A stretch of 64,000 nucleotides of DNA from Lachnospiraceae bacterium (GCA_900769115.1 CAAGFJ010000062.1:9429-73428); one strand, 5' to 3'; shown: positions 25,275-34,512, numbered from the stretch's first letter. Numbers and translations: made by a program. The notes: generated by a model not told the origin, from the sequence alone.

Positions 25275-26543
25275 TTATCTGTCGCCTACCATCTGTCGAA
25301 TCTCTTCTACTAATCTTCCACTGACCGGCTGATTGACTTCATCAAACATTTTATATAATAAAGCATCTGCCTTATTCTGATTCTCTATCTGATCACCCAC
25401 TGCATTGCTCAATGCATCCTCTAACTGGTTCTGATTCTCCGCTTTCGTTCCTACCGTATACTCTTCATAATCAAAGTACATCTCTCTTGAATCCTCAAGG
25501 TATTCTCTCAGATCATAATCAAAATATACAATCGGTCTTCTGGTAAATAAGTAGTCAAAGTATATCGACGAATAATCCGTTACAAGAACATCTGCAATCG
25601 GAACGAACACATACGGATCCACATCCGCATCAATGCATACAATGTTACCACCCTGAATTGCCTCGAATTCTTTCTTCAGCTTTGACTTAGGATGAAGCTT
25701 TGCACAGAATAACATATGATTCTTCTGCAGATACTGTCCAAATGTCTCTAAGTTCATCACATCAAAGAACTGCGTCTCACTGTCGCGAAATGTCGGCATA
25801 TAATATAAGACTGTATCCACATCTCTATCTTGTCTTAACTGCTCAATCTGTTGTAATAACTGCTGCTCTTTCTCTGTATACAGATTCTTAATATGATCAA
25901 AAGCAAAACTATCCACTCTTGGATATCCGGTTGTCAACACATGTTCTGTCTGAAAGGCTGATGCAAAGATTGGCTTCATGAATTCCGAGGTTGTCAGCAC
26001 ATAATGACTCGGCTTCTCATCGGAAAGATTCCTTGGGTAGTTCTGTATCTTCTCCCACACATTCTTCGGATGCCGGAACCGGTCAAATACATTATCATGT
26101 TGTATCTTCTTAAGAGGTACCCCATGCCACATATTAACCTTCGTCGCACCGCCACTCAGCCAGAAGCTGATATCCTTCGAATAATTATCAAACAGATACA
26201 CCTTACCTCTTAAGCAATACCAGATTCCCTTCCAGGAATGATAGTAATAGGCTTCATATCCATTCTGCTGCAGGAATTCTACAATCTCCTTATTATGTGA
26301 GATCCAGATCGCACGAATATCCCTGCACTCCTCACTCTGATTCACATACAGATAGAAATATCTCGGATTATCCGCAAACCGTCTTCCAAACGTCGAACCA
26401 AACAGCCAGATCCTGCGATTCCTCGGAAATAAAAAAGAGAACCAATACACAGGCAACAATAATAATTGTCCCCAATATCTGATTCTCTCAATTATCTTCT
26501 TCATAGATTCCATCGCCTCATTTCCCTGGCTGCCTGTCGACAT
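25275..26543 (-). CDS. CDP-glycerol glycerophosphotransferase family protein (TagB/TagF-like)
   Basis: A ~420-residue protein with the glycerophosphotransferase signatures NMWHGVPLKKIQHD, YYMPTFRDSETQFFD, AKLHPKS and VTDYSSIYFDYLFTRRPIVYF. The N-terminus has a hydrophobic patch (LLLLPVYWFSFLF) that could associate with the membrane. It would transfer glycerol-phosphate or a similar unit from a CDP-alcohol to a lipid-linked or protein glycan. The start is uncertain: ATG 26543 has AAGG touching it, while ATG 26513 (MESMKKII) is also possible. It is the first gene of the ~25 kb glycan locus. Confidence 0.88.
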   Translation of the reverse strand: MSTGSQGNEAMESMKKIIERIRYWGQLLLLPVYWFSFLFPRNRRIWLFGSTFGRRFADNPRYFYLYVNQSEECRDIRAIWISHNKEIVEFLQQNGYEAYYYHSWKGIWYCLRGKVYLFDNYSKDISFWLSGGATKVNMWHGVPLKKIQHDNVFDRFRHPKNVWEKIQNYPRNLSDEKPSHYVLTTSEFMKPIFASAFQTEHVLTTGYPRVDSFAFDHIKNLYTEKEQQLLQQIEQLRQDRDVDTVLYYMPTFRDSETQFFDVMNLETFGQYLQKNHMLFCAKLHPKSKLKKEFEAIQGGNIVCIDADVDPYVFVPIADVLVTDYSSIYFDYLFTRRPIVYFDYDLREYLEDSREMYFDYEEYTVGTKAENQNQLEDALSNAVGDQIENQNKADALLYKMFDEVNQPVSGRLVEEIRQMVGDR

Positions 26544-26557
26544 CCTTGTCTTATTAT

Positions 26558-26578
26558 ATTGTGAGCATAGCTCACAAT
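26558..26578. promoter_or_regulatory. Lac-operator-like perfect inverted repeat in the operon leader
   Basis: Arms ATTGTGAGC and GCTCACAAT are perfectly complementary over 9 bp with only ATA between them. The arms are the same as in the ideal symmetric lac operator, but the centre is 3 bp longer. The repeat ends 14 bases before ATG 26543. It may be a repressor site or an RNA hairpin near the ribosome site. A second imperfect hairpin (CAATTC ... GAATTG with CTTGC/GCAAG) lies at 26588-26615. Confidence 0.45.
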
Positions 26579-26620
26579 CACATTCAGCAATTCACCCTTG
26601 CAAGCAAGCGAATTGTTATC

Positions 26621-26649
26621 ATTATACTACACCTTCGGCACATTTTCAC
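26621..26649 (-). promoter_or_regulatory. Candidate promoter of the glycan operon
   Basis: On the minus strand GTGAAA (26644-26649) and a perfect TATAAT (26621-26626) are 17 bases apart. Transcription would start near 26614 and produce a ~70-base leader containing both inverted repeats. The alternative, TTGTCG with the TATAAT further upstream, has a 19-base spacer. Confidence 0.45.
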
Positions 26650-26758
26650 TAATTATATGCCCTACATTGTATATATCGACAAAACGTTACCATTCAATAA
26701 GACTTTCTATTCAGTTTTATAATATTACCACTTACTCTACATCTTTTCTGATCACACA

Positions 26759-28070
26759 CTAATAATCTTTCATTTTCTTATCATAATTAATGCCGACTAG
26801 AAGAATTTTCCATCTGGACTTTGGCAATCCTTCTTGCAACCTCTTCCTCTTCTCCATTCCATGTTGCCTGCAACAATTTCTCTGAATCACGAATTGCCCG
26901 AATCACCGTATCCCATACAGTCTCTTCCACTGCATTACAGAACTCTCCTCGAATCTCTTCGTTCGGAATATATACTTCCTGCTTAATTCCATCATATGCA
27001 AGATACCCCAAATGAATAAGCAATGTCAGAATATCATCTTTACTTTGAAAAGACACCATATCATTCTGGAACTTCAACGGATTCACCCTGCAGCGACCCC
27101 CAGCTATCATTGTGACAATCGAATCCTTTAACCCATCATAATTCATGATAATATAATCCCGTAGAGATTCATAAGTTTCCGTTCTGGTCCAATAATTAGC
27201 AAACTTCTTCATGCGTATTGCGTCTACAACCGACTTCGGACTATAGATCGAGATTCCCTCGTCTAATTCATAACCATCATACCATCTCTTCATCTCAGAG
27301 AAGTCAATTCCATATACATCACACAGTTTCTTAACCTCTTGCCCGGTAAATCCAACATATTCTGCCAATATTCCAGAGTCCACCATTGTAAATTCATCAA
27401 AATTATTAAGTGCCGACTGTGTACCATATTTCTTGATTGGCAAAATTCCAGTCAGATAGGCTAACGCTACGAATTTCTTAGACGGAGCATTCTTAAACAA
27501 CCCTCGAAGCAACTCAATATACGCTTCCTGTGCAGCTACATCTGAACAATTCTCCCGAAATATAGCATCCCATTCGTCTATAATAATAACGAATTTCTCT
27601 CTTGTATCCTGATTGATTTGCGCCAGTACAGTTGGCAGATCCACATCATCTTCATTCACGGATTGTGGAAAAACGGTTCTAAGTTCCGCAATTACATCAC
27701 TCTGAAAAAACCGAACCGCTCTCAAAGGAGTTGCCGACACCCCTGTCGCTGGATCTATCTTGCAAAGAAAGGTGTTCATATCCACCTGAATAACATGATA
27801 TCGATTCAAATATTCACCAAACTCAGGTGTTAATGCTATGTTCAATTTTGAAAACATTTGTCTCGAATCGCATCCAACACCATAATATGCAGATAACATA
27901 TCTGCCGTAATAGACTTACCAAATCGCCGCGGACGGCTCACACATACATATCTATTATTGGAATTCAGCACAGAATTGGTATATTCTAGCAGCCCTGTCT
28001 TATCTACATATATTTTCGAACATAATGTACTCTGAAAATTCTCGTTACCAGCATCTACAAAAACACCCAT
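26759..28070 (-). pseudogene. AAA-ATPase/PD-(D/E)XK nuclease gene with internal deletion
   Basis: The start is ATG 28070 (MGVFVDAGNENFQSTL) behind GAAAGGAAGG. The N-terminal AAA-ATPase-like domain is intact: IYVDKTGLLEYTN, RPRRFGKSITADML (P-loop-like) and VIIIDEWDAIF. The protein stops at 26787 after ~427 residues, at ...QMENSSSRH, where family members continue into a PD-(D/E)XK nuclease domain. In the next frame the sequence ILLVGINYDKKMKDY follows up to TAG at 26759; it resembles the family's normal C-terminal end. The nuclease core of about 100 residues has thus been deleted and the frame shifted. The family's role is unclear, often linked to mobile DNA. Confidence 0.75.
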
Positions 28071-28132
28071 ATTCTGCCTTCCTTTCTCATTTTCTATATT
28101 CATTAGATTATTCTTGCCACTTTTTCGCAATC

Positions 28133-28171
28133 TAAAAAGAATAGGCATCCATCTTACCGGATACCTATTCT
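28133..28171 (-). terminator. Rho-independent terminator after the neuB-like gene
   Basis: On the minus strand AGAATAGGTATCC and GGATGCCTATTCT form a 13-bp stem with one mismatch and an 8-base loop, followed by TTTTTAG. It separates the sugar-acid synthase gene from the ATPase gene and excludes longer starts of the latter. Confidence 0.8.
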
Positions 28172-28207
28172 GTATCATACATTCATTGTCTTCTTACTGT
28201 AACGCTT

Positions 28208-29704
28208 TTACCACTTTCTAAGGATTGTCTTCCTTTCCATCGGATCCATTCTGCGAATCTGCGGATCATCATAATACGAATCACTCTTCACATGTGTCGT
28301 TGATACCTCCTCAAAGATAGCACCACCCTGTGAAGTAAAGGAATGTTTCTCTCCACGAAGTACTGTCTGGATATCTCCTGGCTTCATCTTACGCTCTTTG
28401 CCACTAATATTCACGGTAAGATCTCCATACAGAAGCTGGAATGTCTCTTCCTTCACCTTATGTGCATGTACCGGATGCTTCTGTCCCGGCAGTACGATCA
28501 GCAGTTTCTTACAGTATTCGCGGTTAATAATATTGATGATGATCGCACCCGTCTGGCGGAAGTGCTTCATTCCATAATGATGAGATAATTCTACCTCGTA
28601 ATCATCTCCAAGCGCAATCCCTGCCTCGTATAACATACCCTTCGCATCATGGATTACACTCCGTGCAAGATTAACATCCGTTACCTTCTTCTTCTCATGC
28701 AGTTCTTCATTCATCTTATAATCCCGGTGTGCAACTACACCATCATAGAATTCACCGGAAGTCATCTGCTTATCATGACACGGCATGGCAAAGAATACAT
28801 CATCCTCCGTCAATGCATCGCCTTCCTTCACATCATGCTTCACATAGACTCCACGCATCAGGGAATTCAGGGAATCCAACTCTTCCTGAGAGATATACTT
28901 CTCCCCATCCTTCTTCATATTGCACATTATCTTTGCCTGCAATGCTGCAGCCACCCACCGGTCTGCCTGCTCCGGATTCATGGAATACGCATTAAGCGTA
29001 ATCGTCTCTGTCGGCAGTCCGACATGGCGTTCTAGTATCTTGGCGCCCTTTGCAATTGCCAACATTGGCACTGTATTATCATCCGGATCTTCATGGCCGG
29101 AATATCCAATTGTGACATCCGGATAACGCCGGTTCATCTTATCGATAAAGTCAAGCTGTAGATGTTCCATTGGTGCCGGATATTCTGCTACACAATGCAA
29201 AAAGGCAAAATCACAGTTTCGATGTGTGAAAAAATTATATAATTTATCTATATCTGACAATGTCTTGCCGCCGGTAGAAATAATAAGTGGCTTGTTCGCC
29301 TGTGCTGCCTTCTCGAGCAACGGCCAGTCAAGAGCCGAACAGCTTGCAATCTTGATAATATCTACGCCCATGTCCATACACCAGTCCACACCATCCTCAT
29401 CAAACGGTGTACTCATGGCAATCAGGCCCTCTTCATGAATGGCATCCACCAGTTGGGCGAACTGATCATAAGTCAGTCTGGTACTCTCGAATCTCGGAAT
29501 ATGCTTCACATCTGTTCTTCCCTTATAATCCGGATGAATAAACGTATCTAAGTTACGGAACTGCAGCTTCACAGCCGCTTTTACATTATGCTTTCTTGCA
29601 ATCTTACTCATCTCATGGATAATATCCGTTCCATGCTCTACACTTCCCTGATGGGAATTCGCCATCTCAAATATAAATAATTCATCAAATAAATCTTTGC
29701 TCAT
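28208..29704 (-). CDS. NeuB-like nonulosonic acid synthase with SAF and cupin domains
   Basis: A 498-residue protein started at 29704 behind AAGGAGGG. Residues ~5-265 form the NeuB barrel (FIFEMANSHQGSVEHG, MSTPFDEDGVDWCMDMGVDI, IISTGGKT, IGYSGHEDP). A SAF/antifreeze-like domain follows (~290-345, MRGVYVKHDVKEGDALTEDD). The C-terminus (~400-475) is a cupin (PGQKHPVHAHKVKEETFQLL), a known but less common addition. It would condense phosphoenolpyruvate with a six-carbon sugar to a nine-carbon keto-sugar acid. CMP activation and Maf transfer are encoded upstream. No precursor-sugar genes are present, so the exact acid is unknown. A predicted sigma-28 promoter precedes it. Confidence 0.88.
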   Translation of the reverse strand: MSKDLFDELFIFEMANSHQGSVEHGTDIIHEMSKIARKHNVKAAVKLQFRNLDTFIHPDYKGRTDVKHIPRFESTRLTYDQFAQLVDAIHEEGLIAMSTPFDEDGVDWCMDMGVDIIKIASCSALDWPLLEKAAQANKPLIISTGGKTLSDIDKLYNFFTHRNCDFAFLHCVAEYPAPMEHLQLDFIDKMNRRYPDVTIGYSGHEDPDDNTVPMLAIAKGAKILERHVGLPTETITLNAYSMNPEQADRWVAAALQAKIMCNMKKDGEKYISQEELDSLNSLMRGVYVKHDVKEGDALTEDDVFFAMPCHDKQMTSGEFYDGVVAHRDYKMNEELHEKKKVTDVNLARSVIHDAKGMLYEAGIALGDDYEVELSHHYGMKHFRQTGAIIINIINREYCKKLLIVLPGQKHPVHAHKVKEETFQLLYGDLTVNISGKERKMKPGDIQTVLRGEKHSFTSQGGAIFEEVSTTHVKSDSYYDDPQIRRMDPMERKTILRKW

Positions 29705-29783
29705 ATGATAACCCTCCTTGGTACGCTTGTCGCCCATTATACACATGAAAATATGCGTATTCTGACAATCATTCTTAAACTAT

Positions 29784-29810
29784 ATATCGGCATTTTCTCA
29801 TAAAATTATA
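29784..29810 (-). promoter_or_regulatory. Predicted sigma-28 (FliA/SigD) promoter of the neuB-like gene
   Basis: On the minus strand TATAATTT (29803-29810) is followed after 11 bases by GCCGATAT (29784-29791), close to the sigma-28 consensus TAAAGTTT-N11-GCCGATAA. It would tie sugar-acid synthesis to late flagellar expression. Confidence 0.55.
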
Positions 29811-29828
29811 ACATTGTCTGCGTAATGA

Positions 29829-30725
29829 TCATTCCCAGATTGTTGCAAACAAAGTATCGGTCTGTTTTTTCTTGACTAATGCTTCTACATAGTCCTGATT
29901 CACTTTCTCGCCCAACAGATCAGAATAATATCCTTTACCGCCAGGAATTCGTTTTCCAAGCCAATACAAATGATTTGACAAATCATACCGTTGGATATAA
30001 TCTACCCGGTACTGATAGCCTGCTTGGTGGAACACGTAAGATAATCCAACCTCATTAAAATTATATAGGTGCGCTTTCTTATAATAGAAATTCTTGAATT
30101 CCTCGCAATCATAGGTCTTAACCATTGCATCATCCACATTCGGAACTTCGATATAGATCTTACCTCCCGGCTTCAATACCTTTTTCAAGTTCTGCAAGAA
30201 CACAACAGGATCCTGAATATGTTCTAACACATGAAACAGAAATATCTTATCAAATTGCAGATTGAACTCCTCCGGGTTAGTGCCTACTTGAATATTGGAA
30301 TGCTGCGCACAATCCCGAATGAATTGTTGCGCCTTCTGATCCCATTCGGTACCATATACCATCTGCACCTGATCTGCGATTGCATCAAGAAAATAACCCA
30401 CCGAACAACCAACCTCTAATACAATATCTGTTTTCTCAAGTTGTATCTTCACCCGTTCTACCCTCTGCTTTGCTTCTGGCATGAACCGATTATACACCCC
30501 CTGTAACGTTTTCAATTCATAATATTGTTTTGTATGTACTTCCTCCCGGAAAGTTCCGTTATAATAATCTTCTAACTGTTCCTGATTCGGTCTCGGATAA
30601 AGAAAATGTGTCTCACAGCATGCACACCGATACATAGTATACTCTCCCTGCTCATCATTCCTGATCCGACTGAATAACCGGGTCACCTTTTCACTTCCAC
30701 ATAATGTACATCTGACCTGCTCCAT
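29829..30725 (-). CDS. Class I SAM-dependent methyltransferase with zinc-ribbon N-terminus
   Basis: A 298-residue protein starting at ATG 30725, with AAGGA upstream. The N-terminus has a CxxC...CxxC zinc ribbon (CTLCGSEKVTRLF ... MYRCACCETHF). The methyltransferase core is DIVLEVGCSVGYFLDAIAD, then KIFLFHVLEHIQDP and LKPGGKIYIEVPN. This architecture is common among sugar methyltransferases in glycan loci. It lies between the CMP-sugar-acid synthetase and the synthase, so the sugar acid or a neighbouring residue of the flagellin glycan is a likely substrate. Confidence 0.87.
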   Translation of the reverse strand: MEQVRCTLCGSEKVTRLFSRIRNDEQGEYTMYRCACCETHFLYPRPNQEQLEDYYNGTFREEVHTKQYYELKTLQGVYNRFMPEAKQRVERVKIQLEKTDIVLEVGCSVGYFLDAIADQVQMVYGTEWDQKAQQFIRDCAQHSNIQVGTNPEEFNLQFDKIFLFHVLEHIQDPVVFLQNLKKVLKPGGKIYIEVPNVDDAMVKTYDCEEFKNFYYKKAHLYNFNEVGLSYVFHQAGYQYRVDYIQRYDLSNHLYWLGKRIPGGKGYYSDLLGEKVNQDYVEALVKKKQTDTLFATIWE

Positions 30726-30726
30726 A

Positions 30727-31461
30727 TTATTGTTCCTTACTTTCCTTTTCAATCTGTTCTAACTGCACAATCGCCTTATGAAAATCTTCCTCTGTGTCAA
30801 TATCATAATTATCTGCCATCTCATATCCTAAAATATAATCCCCGGACATCGAATGTTTCTCTAGCACAACCAACGGACGAAAGACATCAATACATGCATT
30901 CTGGTAATACACCGTCGGCAACTGTTGCCGTGGCATATTATAACATTCCGGTATGTTATTCATCAAGGGTATGATCCGGCTTCCATTGTTGCCGCAATCC
31001 GCCCCCTCACTACGCAGCCACATCTTATATGGAATCTCTGTTGCTTTCGCCATACTACGTACAGATTCGGCTTCCGGATTCTGTAACAGCATCTCAATCA
31101 TATAGTCAATGTCCTGCACATTCCGAATCGGGTAGGTTGGACGCAACTGCACCACAATATCTGCTTCATACCCCTCATGATCTCTCAGCCACATAAGTGC
31201 ATGATAGAACACGTCATAATCTAATGCTGTATCCGTTGCATATTCTGCAGGACGCAGGAACGGAACTTCCGCTCCATACGTTCTTGCAATCTTCGCATAT
31301 TCTTCACTATCGGTACTTACAATGATCCGGTTAATATACTTTGAGGCTTGTGCATGTGCAATCGAATGCGCCAGCATCGGTTTCCCGCCGATCATCCGGA
31401 TATTCTTATGAGGGACTGACTTTGACCCTGCCCTTGCCGGTATTACCGCTAATATATTCAT
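30727..31461 (-). CDS. CMP-nonulosonic acid synthetase (NeuA-like acylneuraminate cytidylyltransferase)
   Basis: A 244-residue cytidylyltransferase with IPARAGSKSVPHKNIRMIGG (CTP-binding loop), STDSEEYAKIA, LRPAEYATD and VVQLRPTYPIRN. The C-terminal part ends YDIDTEEDFHKA, typical of the family. It activates the nine-carbon sugar acid to its CMP form for transfer by Maf. It overlaps no gene but is within 4 bases of maf and 1 base of the methyltransferase start, showing one operon. Which acid is used (legionaminic, pseudaminic or other) cannot be read from the sequence. Confidence 0.9.
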   Translation of the reverse strand: MNILAVIPARAGSKSVPHKNIRMIGGKPMLAHSIAHAQASKYINRIIVSTDSEEYAKIARTYGAEVPFLRPAEYATDTALDYDVFYHALMWLRDHEGYEADIVVQLRPTYPIRNVQDIDYMIEMLLQNPEAESVRSMAKATEIPYKMWLRSEGADCGNNGSRIIPLMNNIPECYNMPRQQLPTVYYQNACIDVFRPLVVLEKHSMSGDYILGYEMADNYDIDTEEDFHKAIVQLEQIEKESKEQ

Positions 31462-31465
31462 CCTA

Positions 31466-33307
31466 TCACCCCAGATTCTTCAACATGGCATCATAATGCT
31501 CTAACAGACCATCTACATTCTCAGACATCAACAGATAGTCCTTCTCCAGCTTGTTATATAGCCGAAGCATCTCATCCTTGTTATCATCTTCCGTTACATA
31601 CAGATCCATATCGTTCTGCAACATATGATTCTCTACATATTTGCTGAGCAGCAGACCTGCCTGTTCTTTCTCAAAGATCTCACAGTTCTTTGCAAGAATC
31701 CGGTTCTTCGCCTTGAACTCTTTTCCAAGATCTCCCCGTTCCGTCAATACGCCACATCTTCTTGCTGCTTCAGCAGTATCCTTTGCCACCTTCTTAAGCT
31801 TTGCAATCTGCTCCCGATATCCCTGCAGCAACGCATATACCTCTTCCAGATGATCTTGTGGGAAGATATAATCGGTATCATCATACAGCTTCTTAAAATC
31901 AAATTCATGTGTACAGTACTGATCTACCGCTTCCTGCAACGTCATGATCTTTGTCCCATCAATCCGGGCCCCACCTTCCGTCGCATTGATCACTTCCATA
32001 TATTTCTCGGCTTCTTTCACCGCATTATTAAACCATATGAGATAGATGTAGAAGTCTCCCCGCGTCTCTACCATCTCTTCTACATTCCCCGGTACCATAC
32101 GATGCTCGTATTCATCCGCTTCCGCACGTCCGTTGGTCATACCACCGGAATATACTTTTCCTCCCGATAGTGCAAGATCCTGACCGACCAGAATCGTCCT
32201 TTTGAATCCCATTGTCCGGGCAAAGCCAAATGCAAAGGTCGCGACAGAACCACCAACCGGAATAATAATGGGCTCCTTGCCATATCTGCGGATCAGGTTG
32301 TCATAGAAATCCAGATCACTCGTTCCATAGATCAGGTTCTTATCTCCTATAATATCCATAACTCTATGACTTAGCTCTGCCATATAAAGAAATGGAATAT
32401 CCTTCACCCGGTCATCCCGGAACAATTCCGGATTCTTATTATAATCTAAGGAACAACACATATCCGGCACAATACCTCGATCTAACAGATATCTTATAGT
32501 TCGATCCATAGCAATAATGAATGCCTTTCCCTGTGCCTGCCTCAGCACCTCATAATTCTTATCAAGAGACGGTCCGCCTGATACAATAATGGCCGGGACA
32601 TCTTCCGGAAACTTTCCAATGAAATCCGTTGACACCTTAGACTTGATCAGATATGGAATATTTGCAATTGCATTGATTGTCATCAGCCGGTTCTTCTGTA
32701 TCATGGTATTCAGATTCGTAAGAGCACTCTCCCTGCAGGCTTCGAACCGTTTCTTAACCGACTCATACATCTCCGGATACAGATCCTTATACTTCGGATG
32801 CGTCTTCAGTACCGTTACTCCTACATTCACATTCGTTAGTAACAACTGCAGGTTAAATGCAAACAGATCATCTTCAATACCTTCGACGAAGATTGCCACC
32901 CGGTTATCCTCAATTACCGAAGTCAGATCAAAATGCTCCATCACAAAGAAAAACAATTCCTTCGACGGCTCATAGATCAGTAAAGTGGCTTCCTTATTAA
33001 TCTTCTCCTGCACCTTGGATACAATCTGTCCATTACCCAGTCCGAACAGAATTGTAATCGAATTCTCTGTGAGGAATATCTTTCCCACATACTTGTTCGC
33101 TTCTTCCTCTGGGCGATAAGTACTGTTAAGCATAATCTTCTTCCCAGACCGAACAAGTCCAAGAATGTCCGACCCATCTCTTGCCTGTTCTACCACATAA
33201 GAATCTCCTGCATCATCCTGCTGTTTCTCCTTACACTCCATAATCTTGTGATAGAAATCCTCATCCCGGACCCGGAGCGCATCCATATTCTTCTCCCAAT
33301 AAGACAT
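31466..33307 (-). CDS. maf: Maf-type flagellin glycosyltransferase (DUF115/MAF_flag10)
   Basis: A 613-residue motility-associated factor. The central DUF115 core is PAIIVSGGPSLDKNYEVL, IIAMDRTIRYLLDRGIVPDM, IPVGGSVATFAFGFARTMG and ILVGQDLALSGGKVYSGG; helical N- and C-terminal domains flank it. Maf proteins transfer CMP-activated nonulosonic acids to Ser/Thr of flagellin before export. The location beside two flagellin genes and between CMP-sugar-acid genes fits exactly. The 87-residue protein gene ends 1 base before its start region, so its ribosome site lies in that gene. Confidence 0.9.
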   Translation of the reverse strand: MSYWEKNMDALRVRDEDFYHKIMECKEKQQDDAGDSYVVEQARDGSDILGLVRSGKKIMLNSTYRPEEEANKYVGKIFLTENSITILFGLGNGQIVSKVQEKINKEATLLIYEPSKELFFFVMEHFDLTSVIEDNRVAIFVEGIEDDLFAFNLQLLLTNVNVGVTVLKTHPKYKDLYPEMYESVKKRFEACRESALTNLNTMIQKNRLMTINAIANIPYLIKSKVSTDFIGKFPEDVPAIIVSGGPSLDKNYEVLRQAQGKAFIIAMDRTIRYLLDRGIVPDMCCSLDYNKNPELFRDDRVKDIPFLYMAELSHRVMDIIGDKNLIYGTSDLDFYDNLIRRYGKEPIIIPVGGSVATFAFGFARTMGFKRTILVGQDLALSGGKVYSGGMTNGRAEADEYEHRMVPGNVEEMVETRGDFYIYLIWFNNAVKEAEKYMEVINATEGGARIDGTKIMTLQEAVDQYCTHEFDFKKLYDDTDYIFPQDHLEEVYALLQGYREQIAKLKKVAKDTAEAARRCGVLTERGDLGKEFKAKNRILAKNCEIFEKEQAGLLLSKYVENHMLQNDMDLYVTEDDNKDEMLRLYNKLEKDYLLMSENVDGLLEHYDAMLKNLG

Positions 33308-33308
33308 C

Positions 33309-33572
33309 CTATTCTTCTCCTATACTTTTCAAGCGTTCTACAATCTCATACTGCAGGATGTCCGCCAACAGAGTCGCATCCTGATCTTCCATTGCACCAA
33401 CTGCCTCTGTCAATGCATCCAATAATTCCCGTTGCATCTGCTGATCCTTCATATCCTCTAAACAGCCTGACAGAAACGGAAGACACTTTGCCAGAACATC
33501 ATACGCTACTGCAAAATTCTCCTGATACAATAATTCCGACACCTTCTCTAATACCTCGATCAAATCCTTCAT
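33309..33572 (-). CDS. Small acidic helical protein upstream of maf
   Basis: An 87-residue protein, acidic and predicted mainly helical (MKDLIEVLEKVSELLYQENF ... ALTEAVGAMEDQDATLLADI). AGGAGG precedes the ATG. It follows the terminator of the first flagellin gene and is directly coupled to maf. It has no signal peptide and no membrane segment. I do not recognise the family. The tight coupling suggests it assists Maf or flagellin handling, for example as a chaperone, but this is inference. Confidence 0.75.
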   Translation of the reverse strand: MKDLIEVLEKVSELLYQENFAVAYDVLAKCLPFLSGCLEDMKDQQMQRELLDALTEAVGAMEDQDATLLADILQYEIVERLKSIGEE

Positions 33573-33589
33573 GCCATCCTCCTATTAAT

Positions 33590-33620
33590 CAAAAATGGGC
33601 TGACCACCGGCCAACCCATT
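33590..33620 (-). terminator. Terminator of the first flagellin gene
   Basis: On the minus strand AATGGG and CCCATT pair, with TG/CA and CC/GG pairs further in (two mismatches), and the stem is followed directly by TTTTTGATTAAT. It lies 61 bases beyond the flagellin stop and just ahead of the 87-residue gene, which would then be read by partial read-through. Confidence 0.7.
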
Positions 33621-33680
33621 CCATATGTTCATCCTTCATAGAGAAATCACAATCTGTGAACCTCTCCGTCCTTATCTATA

Positions 33681-34505
33681 TTACTGTAACAGATTCAACA
33701 CACCCTGAGTAGACTGGTTCGCCTGTGCAAGCATTGATTGTGCAGCCTGCTGCAAGATATTGTTCTTACTATATGCTACCATCTCTGTTGCCATATCAGT
33801 ATCACGGATATTAGACTCAGCAGAGGTTAAGTTCTCAGAATAATTCTCCAAGTTGTTGATCGTGTACTCCAGACGGTTCTGGATCGCGCCAAGTAAAGAA
33901 CGCTGTGCAGATACCATCTTAATCGCACTCTGAATCTGCTTGATTGCTGTAGAAGCTGCCGCACCTGTTCTGACAGATGTACCTTTCAGTCCCAGCTTAG
34001 ATAATGATGTGCCACTGATAGAGATTCTTAACAACTGACCCTGGTTAGCACCAACCTGTAAGTCCTTACCAGACTTAGCAAGCGACATAGAACCATCTAA
34101 CAGTTTGGTTCCATTGAACTCTGCCTTCTTTGTAATAGAACAGATCTCTTCCTTCAACTGCTTGATCTCATCCTGAATTGTCTGACGATCCTCTGATGCA
34201 TTGACATCATTACGTGCCTTAATAGCCAACTCACCCATTCTCTGTAAGATAGAGTGAATCTCATTCATATTACCTTCTGCTGTCTGAATCAAAGAGATAC
34301 CATCCTCTGCATTCTTAACAGCCTGATTCAAACCACGGATCTGGTTACGCATCTTCTCAGAAATAGATAAGCCTGCTGCATCATCCGCTGCACGGTTAAC
34401 CTGATATCCTGAAGATAACTTCTCTGTATTCTTAGCGACTGCCTTCACATTCTGTCCTAACATTCTGTTCGTGTTCACTGCCTGCATGTTGTGTTGTACT
34501 ACCAT
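33681..34505 (-). CDS. hag: Flagellin (first copy)
   Basis: A 274-residue flagellin. The N-terminal D0/D1 region (VVQHNMQAVNTNRMLGQNV, GYQVNRAADDAAGLSISEKM, IQTAEGNMNEIHSILQRM) and the C-terminal one (RDTDMATEMVAYSKNNIL, QSMLAQANQSTQGVL) are almost joined, with only a short middle of ~60 residues; there are no D2/D3 domains. It is exported by the flagellar type III system and polymerises as filament. It has its own sigma-28 promoter and a leader with CsrA-type sites. It closely resembles the second copy 1.2 kb away. Confidence 0.97.
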   Translation of the reverse strand: MVVQHNMQAVNTNRMLGQNVKAVAKNTEKLSSGYQVNRAADDAAGLSISEKMRNQIRGLNQAVKNAEDGISLIQTAEGNMNEIHSILQRMGELAIKARNDVNASEDRQTIQDEIKQLKEEICSITKKAEFNGTKLLDGSMSLAKSGKDLQVGANQGQLLRISISGTSLSKLGLKGTSVRTGAAASTAIKQIQSAIKMVSAQRSLLGAIQNRLEYTINNLENYSENLTSAESNIRDTDMATEMVAYSKNNILQQAAQSMLAQANQSTQGVLNLLQ

Positions 34506-34512
34506 AATAATC

